Positions 24,792-50,184 of a stretch of DNA of 64,000 nt are shown here, in pieces. How positions within the stretch are numbered: the stretch's first letter is position 1; each line of letters begins with the position of its first letter. The notes under the pieces are model-generated. The model was not told where the DNA came from. It saw nothing but the letters and a program-made list of their open reading frames with translations, and searched no databases. The stretch covers positions 15,456,202 through 15,520,201 of the forward strand of contig NC_049991.1 in the NCBI RefSeq assembly GCF_000003815.2. The letters run 5' to 3'. This stretch comes from Branchiostoma floridae. Its lineage: Eukaryota; Chordata; Leptocardii; Amphioxiformes; Branchiostomatidae. The translations under genes and the position numbers were made by a program.

Positions 24792-25133
24792 CAAGGTTCT
24801 AGCCAGGATTTTATTTTAGCGTAATGGTAATGGCATGGTAGCAAAGCGACCAATCAAGAGGGTGGTGTGGAAGGGGGGTCTTGGCCCTTCCACGGTGAGA
24901 TTTTGAAAATGTCAAGTAAAAAGTTAGCACTCTGTTAACATCACGTATAATTTGAAGGATTTTTTGGTCAGTTTTGAGTGGCATATTATCATTTTTCAAT
25001 GTTCAGACATTGATTAGGCATTGTCCAACAAGTAAATGATAGCAAAGTACTAATATGCCAGTTAAAAATTAGCGTAGTGGTCCTCATTTTAGCATGGTGG
25101 GTCATTATGCTAAAATTCACTAGCTAGAACCAT
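24792..25133. mobile_element. Degenerate hAT-type element, AAGGTTCTAGCCAG ends
   Basis: Left end CAAGGTTCTAGCCAG and right end CTAGCTAGAACC are related to the elements at 7616 and 38573. The interior differs and repeats TAGCGTAATGG / TAGCATGGTGG words. No clear target duplication remains. Confidence 0.5.
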
Positions 25134-25724
25134 ACATTGCAACATTATCATTCAATCTAAATTTGGCCATTCTGGTTCGTTACACAACTGCGTAAAAAAT
25201 CCCCACCATATCGGATTCCTGCAGCAGTAAACGTCTGCAGAAATTATGAACAATGTGTCAAGGGTCATAACTGATGTTGTGTGAAAAAAATCAATTTCAA
25301 GTAATTCTAATACCCAAAATAATAATACCTGTAGTCATGGAAACTACAATGAACACAATAACATCCTGATGAGATGTTTACAGTTTTCTTTCACCTGGAT
25401 GCGAAATAATGGCACTTATGGTTGAGCCTCAAGTCCATGTAAGAAGCCACTCCACTCTTTGAAGGTTTCACTGCTAACACCATGTAACAAGGATGTTTGG
25501 CAATCTTACAGTTTTGTTTATCTAGTAACATTGATCCAAAACTTCACAGATTCTGCGGTAAATTCTGACCATATAGCAAATACCTGACTTCACATTACAC
25601 AAAAACATAGCATACTAAGTTAAACAATCCCCCTGGTCACATATATCCACACACACTCACGCCCAAAAGAATGCAACTATTATTAGTAAAGAGATATCCA
25701 CTGCAACATACTTCTTGGTATTAT

Positions 25725-26233
25725 TGTTGGCATCCGTCTGTCTCGGAAGACAATGGTAGGCAGACGGGTTTTAAGGCGACCCGTCTGCCTGGCCTGCACT
25801 TGGGTTTTTAAGGTGAAGAAGGGGTGTGCACGTCCTTCTCCACCCTCTCGTCCACTGGCACACTAGTCCTACAGGGGCAACTGTATGCAACGTGTAAGAC
25901 GGCCCCAGCAGATGCAGGTTTGTTGTTTGGAGTTTTCCGTCTCCTAGGAGGACTTCCGACCAAGGATGCAAGGGGTTCCTCCTACCCCTGACTCATGTGT
26001 CATGGCGGGTGCGTCATGCCCGAACATGCCCCTATGACCTGTCACCACCACAAAGGCCTGTCACTGCCACTAGCCGCAGCTATGTACTCATTTACACCTG
26101 AGTTAGGTGAGGAAAGTCGTGTAAAGTGCCTTTCCCAAGGGCACAAGATCGGTGACACGGCAAGCGGATTTGAACCCGGGACCTCTCGGACCTGAGACCA
26201 ACGCGCTCCCGATCGTGCCACGCGGTCCCACTT
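25725..26233 (-). repeat. tRNA-headed SINE, ~500 bp, minus strand
   Basis: On minus the tRNA-like head at 26233-26155 has a box A-like GTGGCACGATCGGGAGCGC and a box B GGGTTCAAATCC. The body follows with CCTTGGGAAAGGCACTTTAC. The 3' part ends in CCATTGTCTTCCGAGACAGA. Part of the same body motif is present in the SINE at 45080. Not a functional tRNA. Confidence 0.6.
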
Positions 26234-26689
26234 TGGTATTATACACTCCTGTATAAATATTATATAGACTGTGCATACCCAGGGATGCCGCACTAGAAAT
26301 CTCTTAAACACACTGCTTTTCAACGTGGCAGCATTATATATAACACAGGAAGGTAAACAGCAATGAAGGTCAAAGATAGTTGAATCTAAACTATAGCTTC
26401 AACAGATAACTACTGACATTCCATTGAGTTAAAAGCTGTAAGTCCAAATTCTTCTTTGCAATCATTTCAAACATTTTGCAATTTTACTAAACATTGTCGA
26501 TTCGCTTTCCTAAGATTTCGAAGGCTATCAAGTTTTGTGGATCGCCAAGCCAGAACAAGCGGGGCTGATCCAAGCCGAATTGATTTTCTGTCAGGCCTAC
26601 CGACACAGGGAAGCAATCTTGGTTCGTGTTTGGGAAGACGTGACTGTACACTGTTCTATTCACTAACGGGCTCATGTTGACACTGTGAC

Positions 26690-26900
26690 TGCCCTGGAGT
26701 CGGTAACATCCGTGGCTAGAATTCCACCTGTTCTAAGTGTTAAACTGATTGTCATGAAATGGGTTATGAGGATGGAAGACAGAAGAATTCCAAAGATAGC
26801 GTTAGCATACAAACCAAAGGGCAAGCACCCTTCAGGAAGGCCCAAGAAACGATGGAAGGACACCGTACAACTACGTTACAAGAATAGATTTGGGAAGAAG
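26690..26900 (+). pseudogene. LINE reverse-transcriptase C-terminal remnant
   Basis: Encodes MKWVMRMEDRRIPKIALAYK then GKHPSGRPKKRWKDTVQ, the conserved tail found after the reverse transcriptase domain of many non-LTR elements. No endonuclease or polymerase domain remains. Confidence 0.55.
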
Positions 26901-27025
26901 TATAGATTGGGGAATAAGTGTTCATAAGAAGTTTTATATGTTTTACCTGTCTGTCAACTCTCTGGGTGACTCATTTGAGATTATGATTAGAGAAAGTGAA
27001 ACTTAAAATAAGAATCCTTAAGTTC

Positions 27026-27150
27026 TAATGCTAGTTTACCTTTATCCACGGGGTGACCTACAGTGTATATCCGTTGCATTTAAAAGCCTGGGTATTTGGG
27101 GATACCAATTTAAAAGACAGATGGTTGTTTCAAATTGCAACATATAAACA
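27026..27150. mobile_element. Foldback element family A, left half only (copy 6)
   Basis: TAATGCTAGTTTACCTTTAT through GGTATTTGGGGATACCAA and TTTCAAATTGCAA. The right arm is missing, replaced by unrelated sequence. Confidence 0.6.
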
Positions 27151-27880
27151 AGTGCTTTTAAAAAAAGCTGGCGTTTCGTCTACGTTTATGAGTGTGAACT
27201 GTCTTTTTCTTGAAGTAAAATCTGTTAGAAAAAGTCACTCAAGGGCTGTTGCGTCTATAAGAAAAATTGTTATTTTGGAAAGGAGTACTGTTTAATAGCT
27301 GGTCTTGGCTTACAACTTTATTTTAAAATGTACAATAAGTTCATTATAAAATCTATTAATATACTAGTACTCAGGTACTTATGTACACTTGAAAAAGCAC
27401 CATCAGCACTGTGACAAGATTCTATCTAAATTGACTACCAAATGTCAAACAAATATCCAAACCAATTAACAGCTACCTCATCTCTATTATACTGGTTTCT
27501 GCATTTACAACATTTCTTCCTTGTTTTCCTGGATAATTTTGCTAATATTCATGAAAATTTCCATACTTTTGTGTCGAGCGGTGTGACTTTCCACGTCCGT
27601 GTTGTCTGAAAACTTCTGAATGAAGTCGATACTGAACAATGGAGCATTTGCTACGGTAAGAAAGGATCGCTGTTTTTGATGGAGTTTCATGCAAACAACA
27701 TCAAGAGCCTCTGTTTACATCATGAATAGTAGTTTAGTGGCGAGTGTTTTGCGAGAATCATCTTACCGCGCATAGGAGCCGCTGCACGGTATTTTCCATT
27801 ACCATGAACAGAAAAATTCGAATGCCGGGTTTGGAATCTATGTTCATAAGACAAAGGCCTTGCATATATGAAATGAATAC

Positions 27881-28354
27881 TAAAATAATAAAAAAAATGA
27901 TATATAAAAATATAATATCAATAAATAAATAGAATATTTATATATTATCTTCAATATTTAAAAAGAAAAAAATCCACTCTCGGTTTCGAACCAGGGACTT
28001 TCGGATCCGAAGACCTGTGAGTGTACATAATGCTTTAACCTCACTACATAGTATTATTTATGTCGAGCCTTCTTGATAAAATCATTTTTTCTTAAATAAT
28101 AAAAAAATGATATATAAAAATATGATATCAATAAACAAATAGAATATTTGTATATTATCTTCAATATTTAAAAAGAAAAAAAATCCACTCTCGGTTTCGA
28201 ACCAGGGACTTTCGGATCCGAAGACCTGTGGCTTTACCGATTGAGCTAAGTTGTTCATGTATTATATGTGAGTGTACATAATGCTTTAACCTCACTACAT
28301 AGTATTATTTATGTCGATTTTCGGTCGCTTTCTTGATAAAATCATTTTTTTTCT
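27881..28354 (-). repeat. Tandem duplication carrying a tRNA-Arg-like pseudogene
   Basis: Units 27881-28092 and 28093-28354 share an A/T-rich segment and CTTTCGGATCCGAAGACC. On minus, unit 2 carries a box A (TTAGCTCAATCGGTAAAGCC), an anticodon-loop-like CTTCGGA as in Arg-UCG, and box B GGTTCGAAACC. The anticodon and acceptor stems do not pair. Unit 1 lacks the D-arm part. Read as a tRNA-derived repeat, not an active tRNA. Confidence 0.55.
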
Positions 28355-28562
28355 TGTGCAATCTTGTGGAATAGATGTTATATGGCCATTTTCCAGGATA
28401 TTGAAGTCCGAAACCACAATGCAATGGTATTTCCGAACAGTTGCATGCAGTCGCATGCCATGATATAACCTCCTTGGTTGAACCAAACCATCCATCGAAG
28501 CATTGAAGCACTGAAGGTAAAACCCATCACATTGCGTTTCGTCGCCAGAGGGCGACGAAACG

Positions 28563-28682
28563 CAAAAATATTGCAGTTTGAAACCACTGTCAGTCGACTT
28601 GATATTCCTAAACACCCTGCTTTTAAAAACATGTAACAATGGATATAGCTCATCCAGTAGATAAAAGTGAATTAACTAGCTT
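28563..28682. mobile_element. Foldback element family A, right half only (copy 7)
   Basis: TTGCAGTTTGAAACCACTG, CTTGATATTCCTAAACACCC and GATAAAAGTGAATTAACTAG are right-arm sequence. The left arm is absent. Confidence 0.6.
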
Positions 28683-29010
28683 CACAATATCATGTGTACA
28701 ATACTGATGATGACAGCTATTCGTAACTGGAGTCTTTGAATTTTATTGCTGATAATGGCAAGCCCACTTATTTTTAGCTTTATAAAAGCAGGGGTTCGTT
28801 TACAACTTTGAACAGCAAAATGCAATTGCAGCAGATTACATTACTTGTAAACATCTTTCCAACCTTGCCCAAAGAAACACAAACAGGTCTTTGTTCCCTT
28901 TAAATCTCCAAGTGCTCTCATACGTCATAACATGTACTTTGCTCTCCTCACGTTGAAACTAGCTGGCAACAGAAGCATGTGGCCCAGGGGACCCTACATG
29001 GATGTTGACA

Positions 29011-29382
29011 AGGGCTCGAAATACTGGTTACATGATGCAACGACTGCAGTAAAAGGACTGCAAACCAATAGATTTGCCATACTCTATCAAGAGTGGCTGC
29101 CATCACATGACATTGTGCACCTTTGTGGAGCTGTGCACCTAAAAATAAATAAATAAACTGTGGCTGCACCAGTGCATCATGATATTGTTGGAGGCTTAAT
29201 TGACGTACAGAACATTGTTTAGATTTCAGTATCAAATTAAGCAATAAAAACTTTGTTACACAATGTAGTTTTATGTAACGTTACTACATATTCAACATTT
29301 TTAAGTTAACTATAGAATTATGACAGTTGTGCACAAAAACATCCTAAGTACTTGTATTCCCAACAGAGAATTTCGAGCCCTG
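29011..29382. mobile_element. Non-autonomous DNA transposon, AGGGCTCGAAAT ends
   Basis: AGGGCTCGAAATACTGG at the left and ATTTCGAGCCCTG at 29370-29382. Same end family as 22412-22734, with a different interior. Confidence 0.55.
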
Positions 29383-30529
29383 AATTCCCCAGCACACTTG
29401 GGGATCCTCCTCTCGAGTCTTGTGCACAGTGCCAAATTAAACCTTCTGCCATACCCGTGTGCGGTACCCGTTTGCCTAACCTAAAACAACCTTCAGCGTA
29501 CTCCAAATTTGACCCCTTCACGTAGGGCCGTATTGATTCTGGCAAAAAGGGCTTTCAACCTTGTGCGATAAACCCCCTTCCATCCTGGCAACAGAGTGGT
29601 TTTGTGTAAATATTCCAAGTCCAGCGGTTATGGAGACTGGCAAGTGCAATTTTGAAGGTGCCATTTGTATGGATGTGTTACTATTAGTTTATGTATTTTG
29701 CATTCAATTTGCACACCTTTTGTATTATAGTCTACATTGTCATTGTCATTGCGTTGTGTCATGGTCTGCATAAACTGACTGACAGTAATAGTTACTGTAG
29801 TTATAAGTAGTAATCAGATGCCCCTGGCTCAACAAAATGACTAAAATTTTAACACAGTAACATGTTTCAAAGGACTGATAGTGATAGAAGCTGATATTTA
29901 GTAAAAACAGCCTATCTGACTGTATCATAATCATATACTTTAGTAATATTAACTTTGCTTAGCATCAAACATGCACAATAAATACATCATGCAACTATTT
30001 CCTAAAACATGTATTATCTGGCAAGCATCACCTAAAGCAGATTCAATATGAGGTATAATTTGTAAAGATTTAGAAAAAGCTACAATTATAGTTCATTTCT
30101 TTGAAAAATATTATCAGTCTTAGTTCAAGGCAGCACAACACTTTCTGGTATTGATGTAATTCCTCCAGCTGACTTAACTTTGCCCCGTACGTCCGCTGTA
30201 CCAGGATGTTTGCGCAGTTTTCTTTGCCAAAGGAGCCTGGTTTATTATGTCCTGTATTGATTCCAGGAGGCATTATTGACTGCAGCCAAATTTAGCATTG
30301 CCTGTTCAATGTAAATCCTGCTCTAGGCTGTCAACAGCTGGGATTGTTGTCCTGTTCAAAGGTGTTTGTTACACAAATGCATCTGCTACTGCGAGGCAGG
30401 CTGTTCTCAATAACATTTCCCGAAGGGCATACGTTTACCCAATATGTAATAGAAGCGCCATCTACTGCCCACAACCTGAAGTGCAGGGTACTGTGGCTTG
30501 CTGAGGTGAAACCAAGAAAATGTTTGTCA
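29383..30529. other. No gene seen
   Basis: No exon, RNA gene or named repeat recognised. Confidence 0.4.
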
Positions 30530-30735
30530 AACGTTAGTTCACCTTTATCTGCGGGTTAACCTATATCTGTTGTTTTAAAAACTGGGATTTGGGGATAGCA
30601 AATTTAAAGACAGTGGTGTCAAACTGCAATATTGGAGTTTTAAACCAATGTCCGTCAACATGATGTCCTTAAACACTCTGTTCTTAAAAACAACGGATAT
30701 AGGTTACCCCACAAATAAAGGTGAACTTGCGTTAT
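30530..30735. mobile_element. Foldback element family A, copy 8
   Basis: AACGTTAGTTCACCTTTATC at the left and ATAAAGGTGAACTTGCGTTA at the right. The arms include TAACCTATATCTGTTGTTTT and its inverse. Confidence 0.75.
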
Positions 30736-31729
30736 ATGTTGCCAGACTACGTGATGATGCAAAGAGCTCAGAATAAAAGGTAAACCTTGGAATTGATCAC
30801 TTTTGTCCAAAAAACGTTGTCTTGGCACAATACAGATTAATTTTTTAGACTGTCATACAGGTGTAATAAAAAATTTGTGTCATCTTCCATGTTTATGACT
30901 GAACCTGCTCATTTCTAGGAATCATCTACAACAATAACATACATCTGATGCTACCATGCTACTGTAAGTTAACATGGACAAATGTTGAGCTTCCTGGGAA
31001 AATTTATGTGAAAAAAAGCCTTCCCAACTTCAAAATTGCCAACTCTATCCATGAAAAACCATTTTATAGGGAAGTACATGTACAAATAAACCTTCATGCA
31101 ATACACGGATGCTGGATGCCGTAGATAACAACTACCCGAATTTCAATTCAAAAGGCTCATTAATTCTCACATGCTCTGTACATGTGTACATTGAAACACC
31201 CACGCACAACCTACGTCAATGCAAAATCCTTTTGGTCTGATATCTTTTTGCATATTGTCTGATGAGTCTCTAAGAGGAAAGGATGTAACATCTATTATCA
31301 TAATACCGGTACATTTACGACGATTTCTCTAGCCATACTGTTTTGACAAATTGTCAACGCATCATTTTCTCCAGTTACATGTTGCTGTTATAGGTTACCC
31401 TTGCCAATTCTTCTGTGTAACTTTTCTGCCACTCTTGTCCTGCTAAAAGCGTAATATTTGAATTGTAACACGCCGCGGAATTACACGGCGAACGGGCGCG
31501 TGGTTGGGAGGGGGTAAAAAATACCGGTAGGAAGAAACACGGCACAATTAACTGTCGCTATGTACCTTTATACATCCTCTGATGTTCCTTCCTTTTCTGT
31601 CAGTAAATGCATAAAACATAAACCTGCATGAGCATACAAAATGTTATGAGAAAACGGACGTATACTGTCAAGAATTTTCATTTAACTTCTGTCCGTCACA
31701 ACCGCTATGACGTAACACTTTACTGCTAG

Positions 31730-31850
31730 CGTAGATATAAAAATGGCGGGAAAATGGCTGCGTACGTTCAATTTTGCCCATTCAGTCGTAGATCCGGGCT
31801 ATTATGCAACGGTTCTTCACACTTTTACATGAGTTGTAGGTCACCAACAG
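31730..31850 (+). promoter_or_regulatory. Possible promoter / 5' end of an unseen transcript
   Basis: A TATA-like GATATAAAAATGGCGGGAAA at 31733 is followed by an AAAATGGCGG word resembling a YY1 site, in a CpG-richer patch (31470-31830). A 29-codon frame begins there (MAGKWLRTFNFAHSVVDPGY) but has no clear splice donor. No downstream exon was identified. Confidence 0.25.
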
Positions 31851-32772
31851 AAATTCAAGATTGTTGTTGAATCATGTTCGTCTTGTGCCGTGAGCATGTG
31901 TAATTATGATCTATAAATTTGGCAATGAATGTGACAGTGTGTTCGTCCCACGACGAGCTGCCTACTCCGAAAAAGATACTGAAAACTTTTGGCCTTGTTG
32001 TCTTCGAATGCATTGTTATCGATGCTTTGTAAATGATGTATTGGACACCTAGATGTCTGAAGTGTGCACAGCTCAGAAATAATTATTGTTGCATGTGTAG
32101 ATCTCTTTAAGTTCCAGTATTTTTAATCTACCGGTATAAGTCTTACTACCGGTATTATGCCAATGCATGTTAATAAGGATGTTATTGAAGAATCTATAAG
32201 AAAATTATTCTGCCAGACCATTAGTTTTACTTTGGTTCTGCAACAGTGAACAAGTCAGAAGTCTACCCCATCTTTTATGGGTCATGTGTCAAATTATCCA
32301 GATCACCAGCATCAACTCTCCAAATGAAGAAAGGGTATTCAGGTAAAGGTACATTCATGGCCTTTCTGAGGCCACAGGGGCAGAGGGTTGTAGTCTATTG
32401 TATGTAGGACAATATTGGAAGGCTCAATCCAGCCCTCTCCTCCCTTAGACTAGAGGGATTTTACTGAGTCAGACGTAGATTGTACAAGGGTCTTTTCTAG
32501 CCAGGTATGGAAATAATAAAACCTGTGACCTCTTGGTTTTGTGTCTGCTAGCCTGACCACTCCACACCACTCTAACTCATTGTAGCTAGCTTTTCCAATA
32601 ATCAACATAGATTACCACATGACAATGTAGTAGTGAACAACCTCAAGTAGACTGTACACACTTATGGCACATCTTATGAAAGGTGGAGCAAGCTAAAAAT
32701 AGCCCCAGAGTCCTTTCTGAAGGTGTAGTTTGTATTGACTTGAGGTTGTCCAAATACTACTACTAAATACAA

Positions 32773-32850
32773 TATGCCAAAAAGCAGTTACTCAAGCAAA
32801 AGGGTATGATTTTGGAATTTCGAGTTGCTCGAGTAACTACTTTTGGGCGA
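32773..32850. repeat. Short inverted repeat of the CAGTTACTC family
   Basis: GCCAAAAAGCAGTTACTCAA at the left is mirrored by GAGTAACTACTTTTGGGC at the right. The left half recurs at 20618. Confidence 0.55.
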
Positions 32851-33263
32851 ATCCTGTTAGTACCTGGATGTCTAACCTTCATCAATGTACTACTAAATAC
32901 CACCTTACAGTTTTCAGGGTAGTTGTCCTATCAAGACTCGTAATGAACACCTCTCACCCTGATTTAGACGAATACAGTGAAATGTCATATACATGTAATA
33001 CATAAAATGACATTTCACATGTACATGTACGTGTATCCTCATGTATCCTTTAACGAAATCACCATCTTCGCTTACAGCCTAAATCAGTTTAAAAGCAATT
33101 CATTTGTGATGTAGCCATCAAAGAGCGCATTACGAGAATTAAGTTTTCTATTCCTATACATGTAGGTGTAACATCATGCATTTATTAACATCATTTTGTC
33201 TACTCATTCCTTACCACATGTTTCTGTAATGAATAAAACATAATAAAAGAGAAAAAGTCTACA

Positions 33264-33554
33264 AGATGTAATGCCAGAAGTGTTCTTTAATCATGAAATC
33301 ATAATTTGGCCAATTTACTTCAAAGGTAGCTGGGTGAGAGAAAAAACAACTGCAAGCAAGGCAGGGACCTTTCAAGCACTAGTTTTGAGGCATTTTTGTC
33401 ATGAACTGAAGATAATTGGTAAGTCAATGAGATGTAATAAATGCTAGAAGTGTTCTTTGATCAAAAAATACTTCAAAGGTCTATAGTTGCTAGGTGAGAA
33501 AACAACAACTGCAAGCAAGGCAGAGACCTTGCTGTAGGCATCAGTTTTGAGGCT
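33264..33554 (+). repeat. Direct duplication, two ~125 bp units
   Basis: Units 33264-33391 and 33431-33554 share AGAAGTGTTCTTT, TACTTCAAAGGT, AACTGCAAGCAAGGCAG and AGTTTTGAGGC. Confidence 0.6.
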
Positions 33555-33897
33555 TACTTGAAGGACAGAGCCATTCCAAATAACAGCCTGGCTTCGGCTA
33601 ATAGCTGACTACCACACACAGATGCAGGACATAAAGCTCTTATACTGCATCAGTACAGATAAACACTTTCATCTCCGGCCACTCTCATCTGCTTCTCACC
33701 AAGCTATTATGTGAAAAGAGCCATAACGCAGGAAGCCACATCTGCTTCTAAAGAGACTTCTAAACAGACGCCGTCTCCTAATGTGTTCCGCAACATCTGT
33801 TAGACCAAGGTCAGACTAATCAGTAGAATACGAATTCTGAAAGTGGCTAGGACGAGAGAGGGAACATGCCACCTTTTATAATCTCCAAGCAGGTGTT

Positions 33898-34165
33898 TGG
33901 TGCAATGGCCGAGTGGGTAGAGTGTTCACCTTGCATTCGGTACATGTTGGTCGTGAGTTCGATCCCCAGCCGAGTCATAAGAAAAGACCATGCTGCTTTC
34001 TGAATTTCCCTGTTTAGCACTCAGCACTAATGAGGAAGAGTATGGGAGTTAAACACATCACTACCAGCGGGCCAGCCCCATGGTTTGCACAAATGTGTGG
34101 CCCAAGGTCTACAGAAATGGAGATGGGCACCACCCCTATGCATCTGGCTTAGGTGTAGCATTCAG
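33898..34165 (+). repeat. tRNA-derived SINE
   Basis: Box A GCAATGGCCGAGTGGGTAG and box B GAGTTCGATCCCC mark a tRNA-like head. The body contains CACCACCCCTATGCATCTGG. An antisense fragment of this body sits in a ligase I intron at 40285-40355. Confidence 0.65.
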
Positions 34166-35124
34166 CTCATTCAGTTTTTTTTCCTGCTTTTGTTCTCTTT
34201 TTCTAGTATTCAATAAAGAGGTTAACTGGCATAAAGCACTGAGAACCACCATGAACCAACAATTTTCTTACATCTGCTTGGAGATTAACCTTTCACTTTT
34301 ACTAATGCCCACCATGCAGCAGGAAAATCCAAGTGACATTCATGAAAATTATCAATACATCATTGTAGTGTAACATATCAGGGTTAAAATGATGACTGCA
34401 TGTAGTAATATTGGGTAGTTCCGAGTGTTCAAAAAGGCGTGCTGTGTTATAATGTAGCAGGTGTGTTACAATGTAGAGGGTTGTTTTGATGTTTCTTTGA
34501 AGAAAACCTGGAGCTAAGCCCCCCTTATAAGGGCATAAACGCACAATCAAGAGACAGATCAAACAATTTCTCCATCTCTGGTCGATAGGAAGCTAAGGCT
34601 CCAAGAATAAGTATCAAATTAAATCATAATCTTCCGTTTTCATCCTTTAGAATTGATTTACATTTCAAGGCAAACCCCGCTAACGAAGGTAACATCGTAT
34701 GTTTGAAACCTCCTGCGCAGTGCCTGCCTACACAGGCCATGCAAGCTGTAATGCTGTTACTTTGTTGGCTTTGGAGCTGCAGGGCACAATTATGCCTGCC
34801 TTGCAAGAGTGGCTTAAGTTCAGAATTCAACCAAAACTAATAAAAAATGGCTTCGAAAGGTTTGAGTGGCTTTCATCAGCCTTGCTAGAGCCCCCTCTCC
34901 GTGAGCTTTATGTTCATTAAACTCTGTAGCCAGTAATACTGGAGAATGACTAGTACATTTCTTAGGCGCAGGAAAAATGATGTTGTGTTTCCAACTACAA
35001 CCCTGAAAAAATTAGGGACAGTAGGCAGCGATTCTCTCTGCCTTTTTTGCTAGATTTCAGCTTGAGTGATCCAACAAATTTAGAAACACTTATACAGGGT
35101 GTCAACATAAAGGGGATCTACATG

Positions 35125-35302
35125 TAACGGTAGTTCACCTTTATCTACATGGTAACCTACATCCGTTGTTTTTAAAAATGAGATATTTAGTCAACAGCAT
35201 TCCTGTCTGAAACACTCATCTGTCGAATTGATATCTCTAAATACTCCTATTCTATATACAACCAATAAAGGTTACCCCGCGGATAAAGGTGAACTAGCGT
35301 TA
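35125..35302. mobile_element. Foldback element family A, copy 9 (internally deleted)
   Basis: TAACGGTAGTTCACCTTTAT and GGATAAAGGTGAACTAGCGT ends are well kept. The left arm is missing the GATATCAAG block and most of the centre. Confidence 0.7.
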
Positions 35303-36037
35303 GGTTTGATGGGTCTGTTTTTATCATTTTTAACACAAATGAGTACATTTTGGAAAATGGTTCCACAACAATATTTTCATCCCTCAGATTGAGAACTTTG
35401 ATACCTTGCCAGTGGCTGCCAAAAAATGAAAAGGATAAGATCAGCAGATTAGCTAGGGCTGGTACTACATACAAATAATAACCGGAAATACGACTTTACT
35501 GCCTCTTTTATCTCAGTCTCTACCTGGTAACAGCTGGTACACTCTCTACCCTGCGCAAGCTTCTTTTATTTCAATCCAGAATCCAGTCCACTCTGCTTAG
35601 AGTGCATTCAACTCTGAACTGAAAAGCCATTACATATCACCTGAATGCATTCCTGTGCAAGTAGAAAACTGATTGCTTTCTGCCAAATTTGTAACACCCT
35701 GTCCGAGGCAGTAAAAATTTGGAGGATAAAGCAAAGACCTGATTCAACTGAACACACACTCACTGCCATGATCCAAAACAGTCCATAGGGAAAATAATCC
35801 TTAAAAGAGAAAAAAAGGAGGATCTTATTTGTACAACAAACACACATGCACACCTTCTCTCTTGAAAAAACTTCTGACCTTTGTTGTAGAAAATAAAAAT
35901 TAAGGTGCATAAAAGGAGCCATATCAGATAAACCGAAATTTCTTGAGGCACACTTAACAAATTGCTTCTAGCAGATTGAATCCAAATAGTACAATGCCAA
36001 TTAAGCAATAAACAATGTAGTGAACTCTTGAAAACTC
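35303..36037. other. No gene seen between last family A element and ligase 3' end
   Basis: No exon or RNA gene recognised. It could include further ligase 3' UTR if the AATAAA at 36038 is not used. Confidence 0.35.
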
Positions 36038-36630
36038 TTTATTCACAGTATGCTTTATGTTGTGAATATAATTCTGATTCTAAATCTCACTCTGTCTGTC
36101 TGCAATAAAAGCGAGAACATTTTCTTTGTTTCCGTTCGATTAGTTGGTGCCTTAAAGATGGACACTTATTAGTAAGTAAATGTCATTGTTTCTTTTTCAG
36201 AAAAGAATTGTTATACAGATACAACAACTATGGTAATATCACTGTCTTTGTATAGTTCACGTTACATATGCCACGATTGAGGCAACTTCGAAGGACGTTC
36301 CCACTTCTCTATACATCTTTTTCAAACACAAAATGCCAAGACTTTCTCTTAGTGTATTGTAAGACATCAACATACTGGGTATATATATTTGCTACTGACT
36401 GAAAAGCACATCTGGTGAGTTTTCACCACGAAAAAGCTGTAAACAAAGCTTTACAGGTATTCTGTACAATACATCACATTAAGTAAACTGCCTTGGAATG
36501 ACACTATGAAAATCATATAACAAGAAGAAATCAACAGAACCCATAAATTTCATTGAATTAGCTAACTTCATGTACATGCAATGATGGAGAAACAGACGGA
36601 CACAACAACACAGTGAAAGGGTACTTGGTT
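36038..36630 (-). other. Probable LIG1 3' untranslated region with AATAAA signal
   Basis: Downstream of the ligase stop codon no further exon is seen. On the minus strand the first clear AATAAA lies at 36043-36038, giving a 3' UTR of about 0.6 kb. The end is inferred from the signal alone; no transcript data are available. Confidence 0.35.
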
Positions 36631-50084
<13,454 letters not shown>

Positions 50085-50133
50085 TCTGCAAGAAATTTGT
50101 TGCGATTTTTGGAGACAGACCGTCGCAAACAAC

Positions 50134-50142
50134 TTTCCCGCC
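50134..50142 (-). promoter_or_regulatory. E2F-type site proximal to ligase I start
   Basis: TTTCCCGCC on plus, read as GGCGGGAAA on the ligase strand, matches the E2F/DP consensus. It lies ~50 bp upstream of the ligase ATG and may fall in its 5' UTR or core promoter. Confidence 0.5.
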
Positions 50143-50175
50143 AAGATAGGGGTCAAAGGTTGTGCGTGAAGGGAA

Positions 50176-50184
50176 GGCGCGAAA
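50176..50184 (-). promoter_or_regulatory. Second E2F-type site
   Basis: GGCGCGAAA on plus is TTTCGCGCC on the ligase strand, an optimal E2F/DP consensus. It is followed within 10 bp by an ACCAAT box at 50193-50198. The E2F plus CCAAT pairing is typical of S-phase gene promoters. Confidence 0.5.

Noticed and set aside
26155-26233. Possible tRNA gene on minus
   Set aside because: Box A and B are present but it continues into a long SINE body and the stems do not form a proper cloverleaf.
33898-33970. Possible tRNA gene on plus
   Set aside because: tRNA-like head of a SINE; the body module recurs elsewhere.
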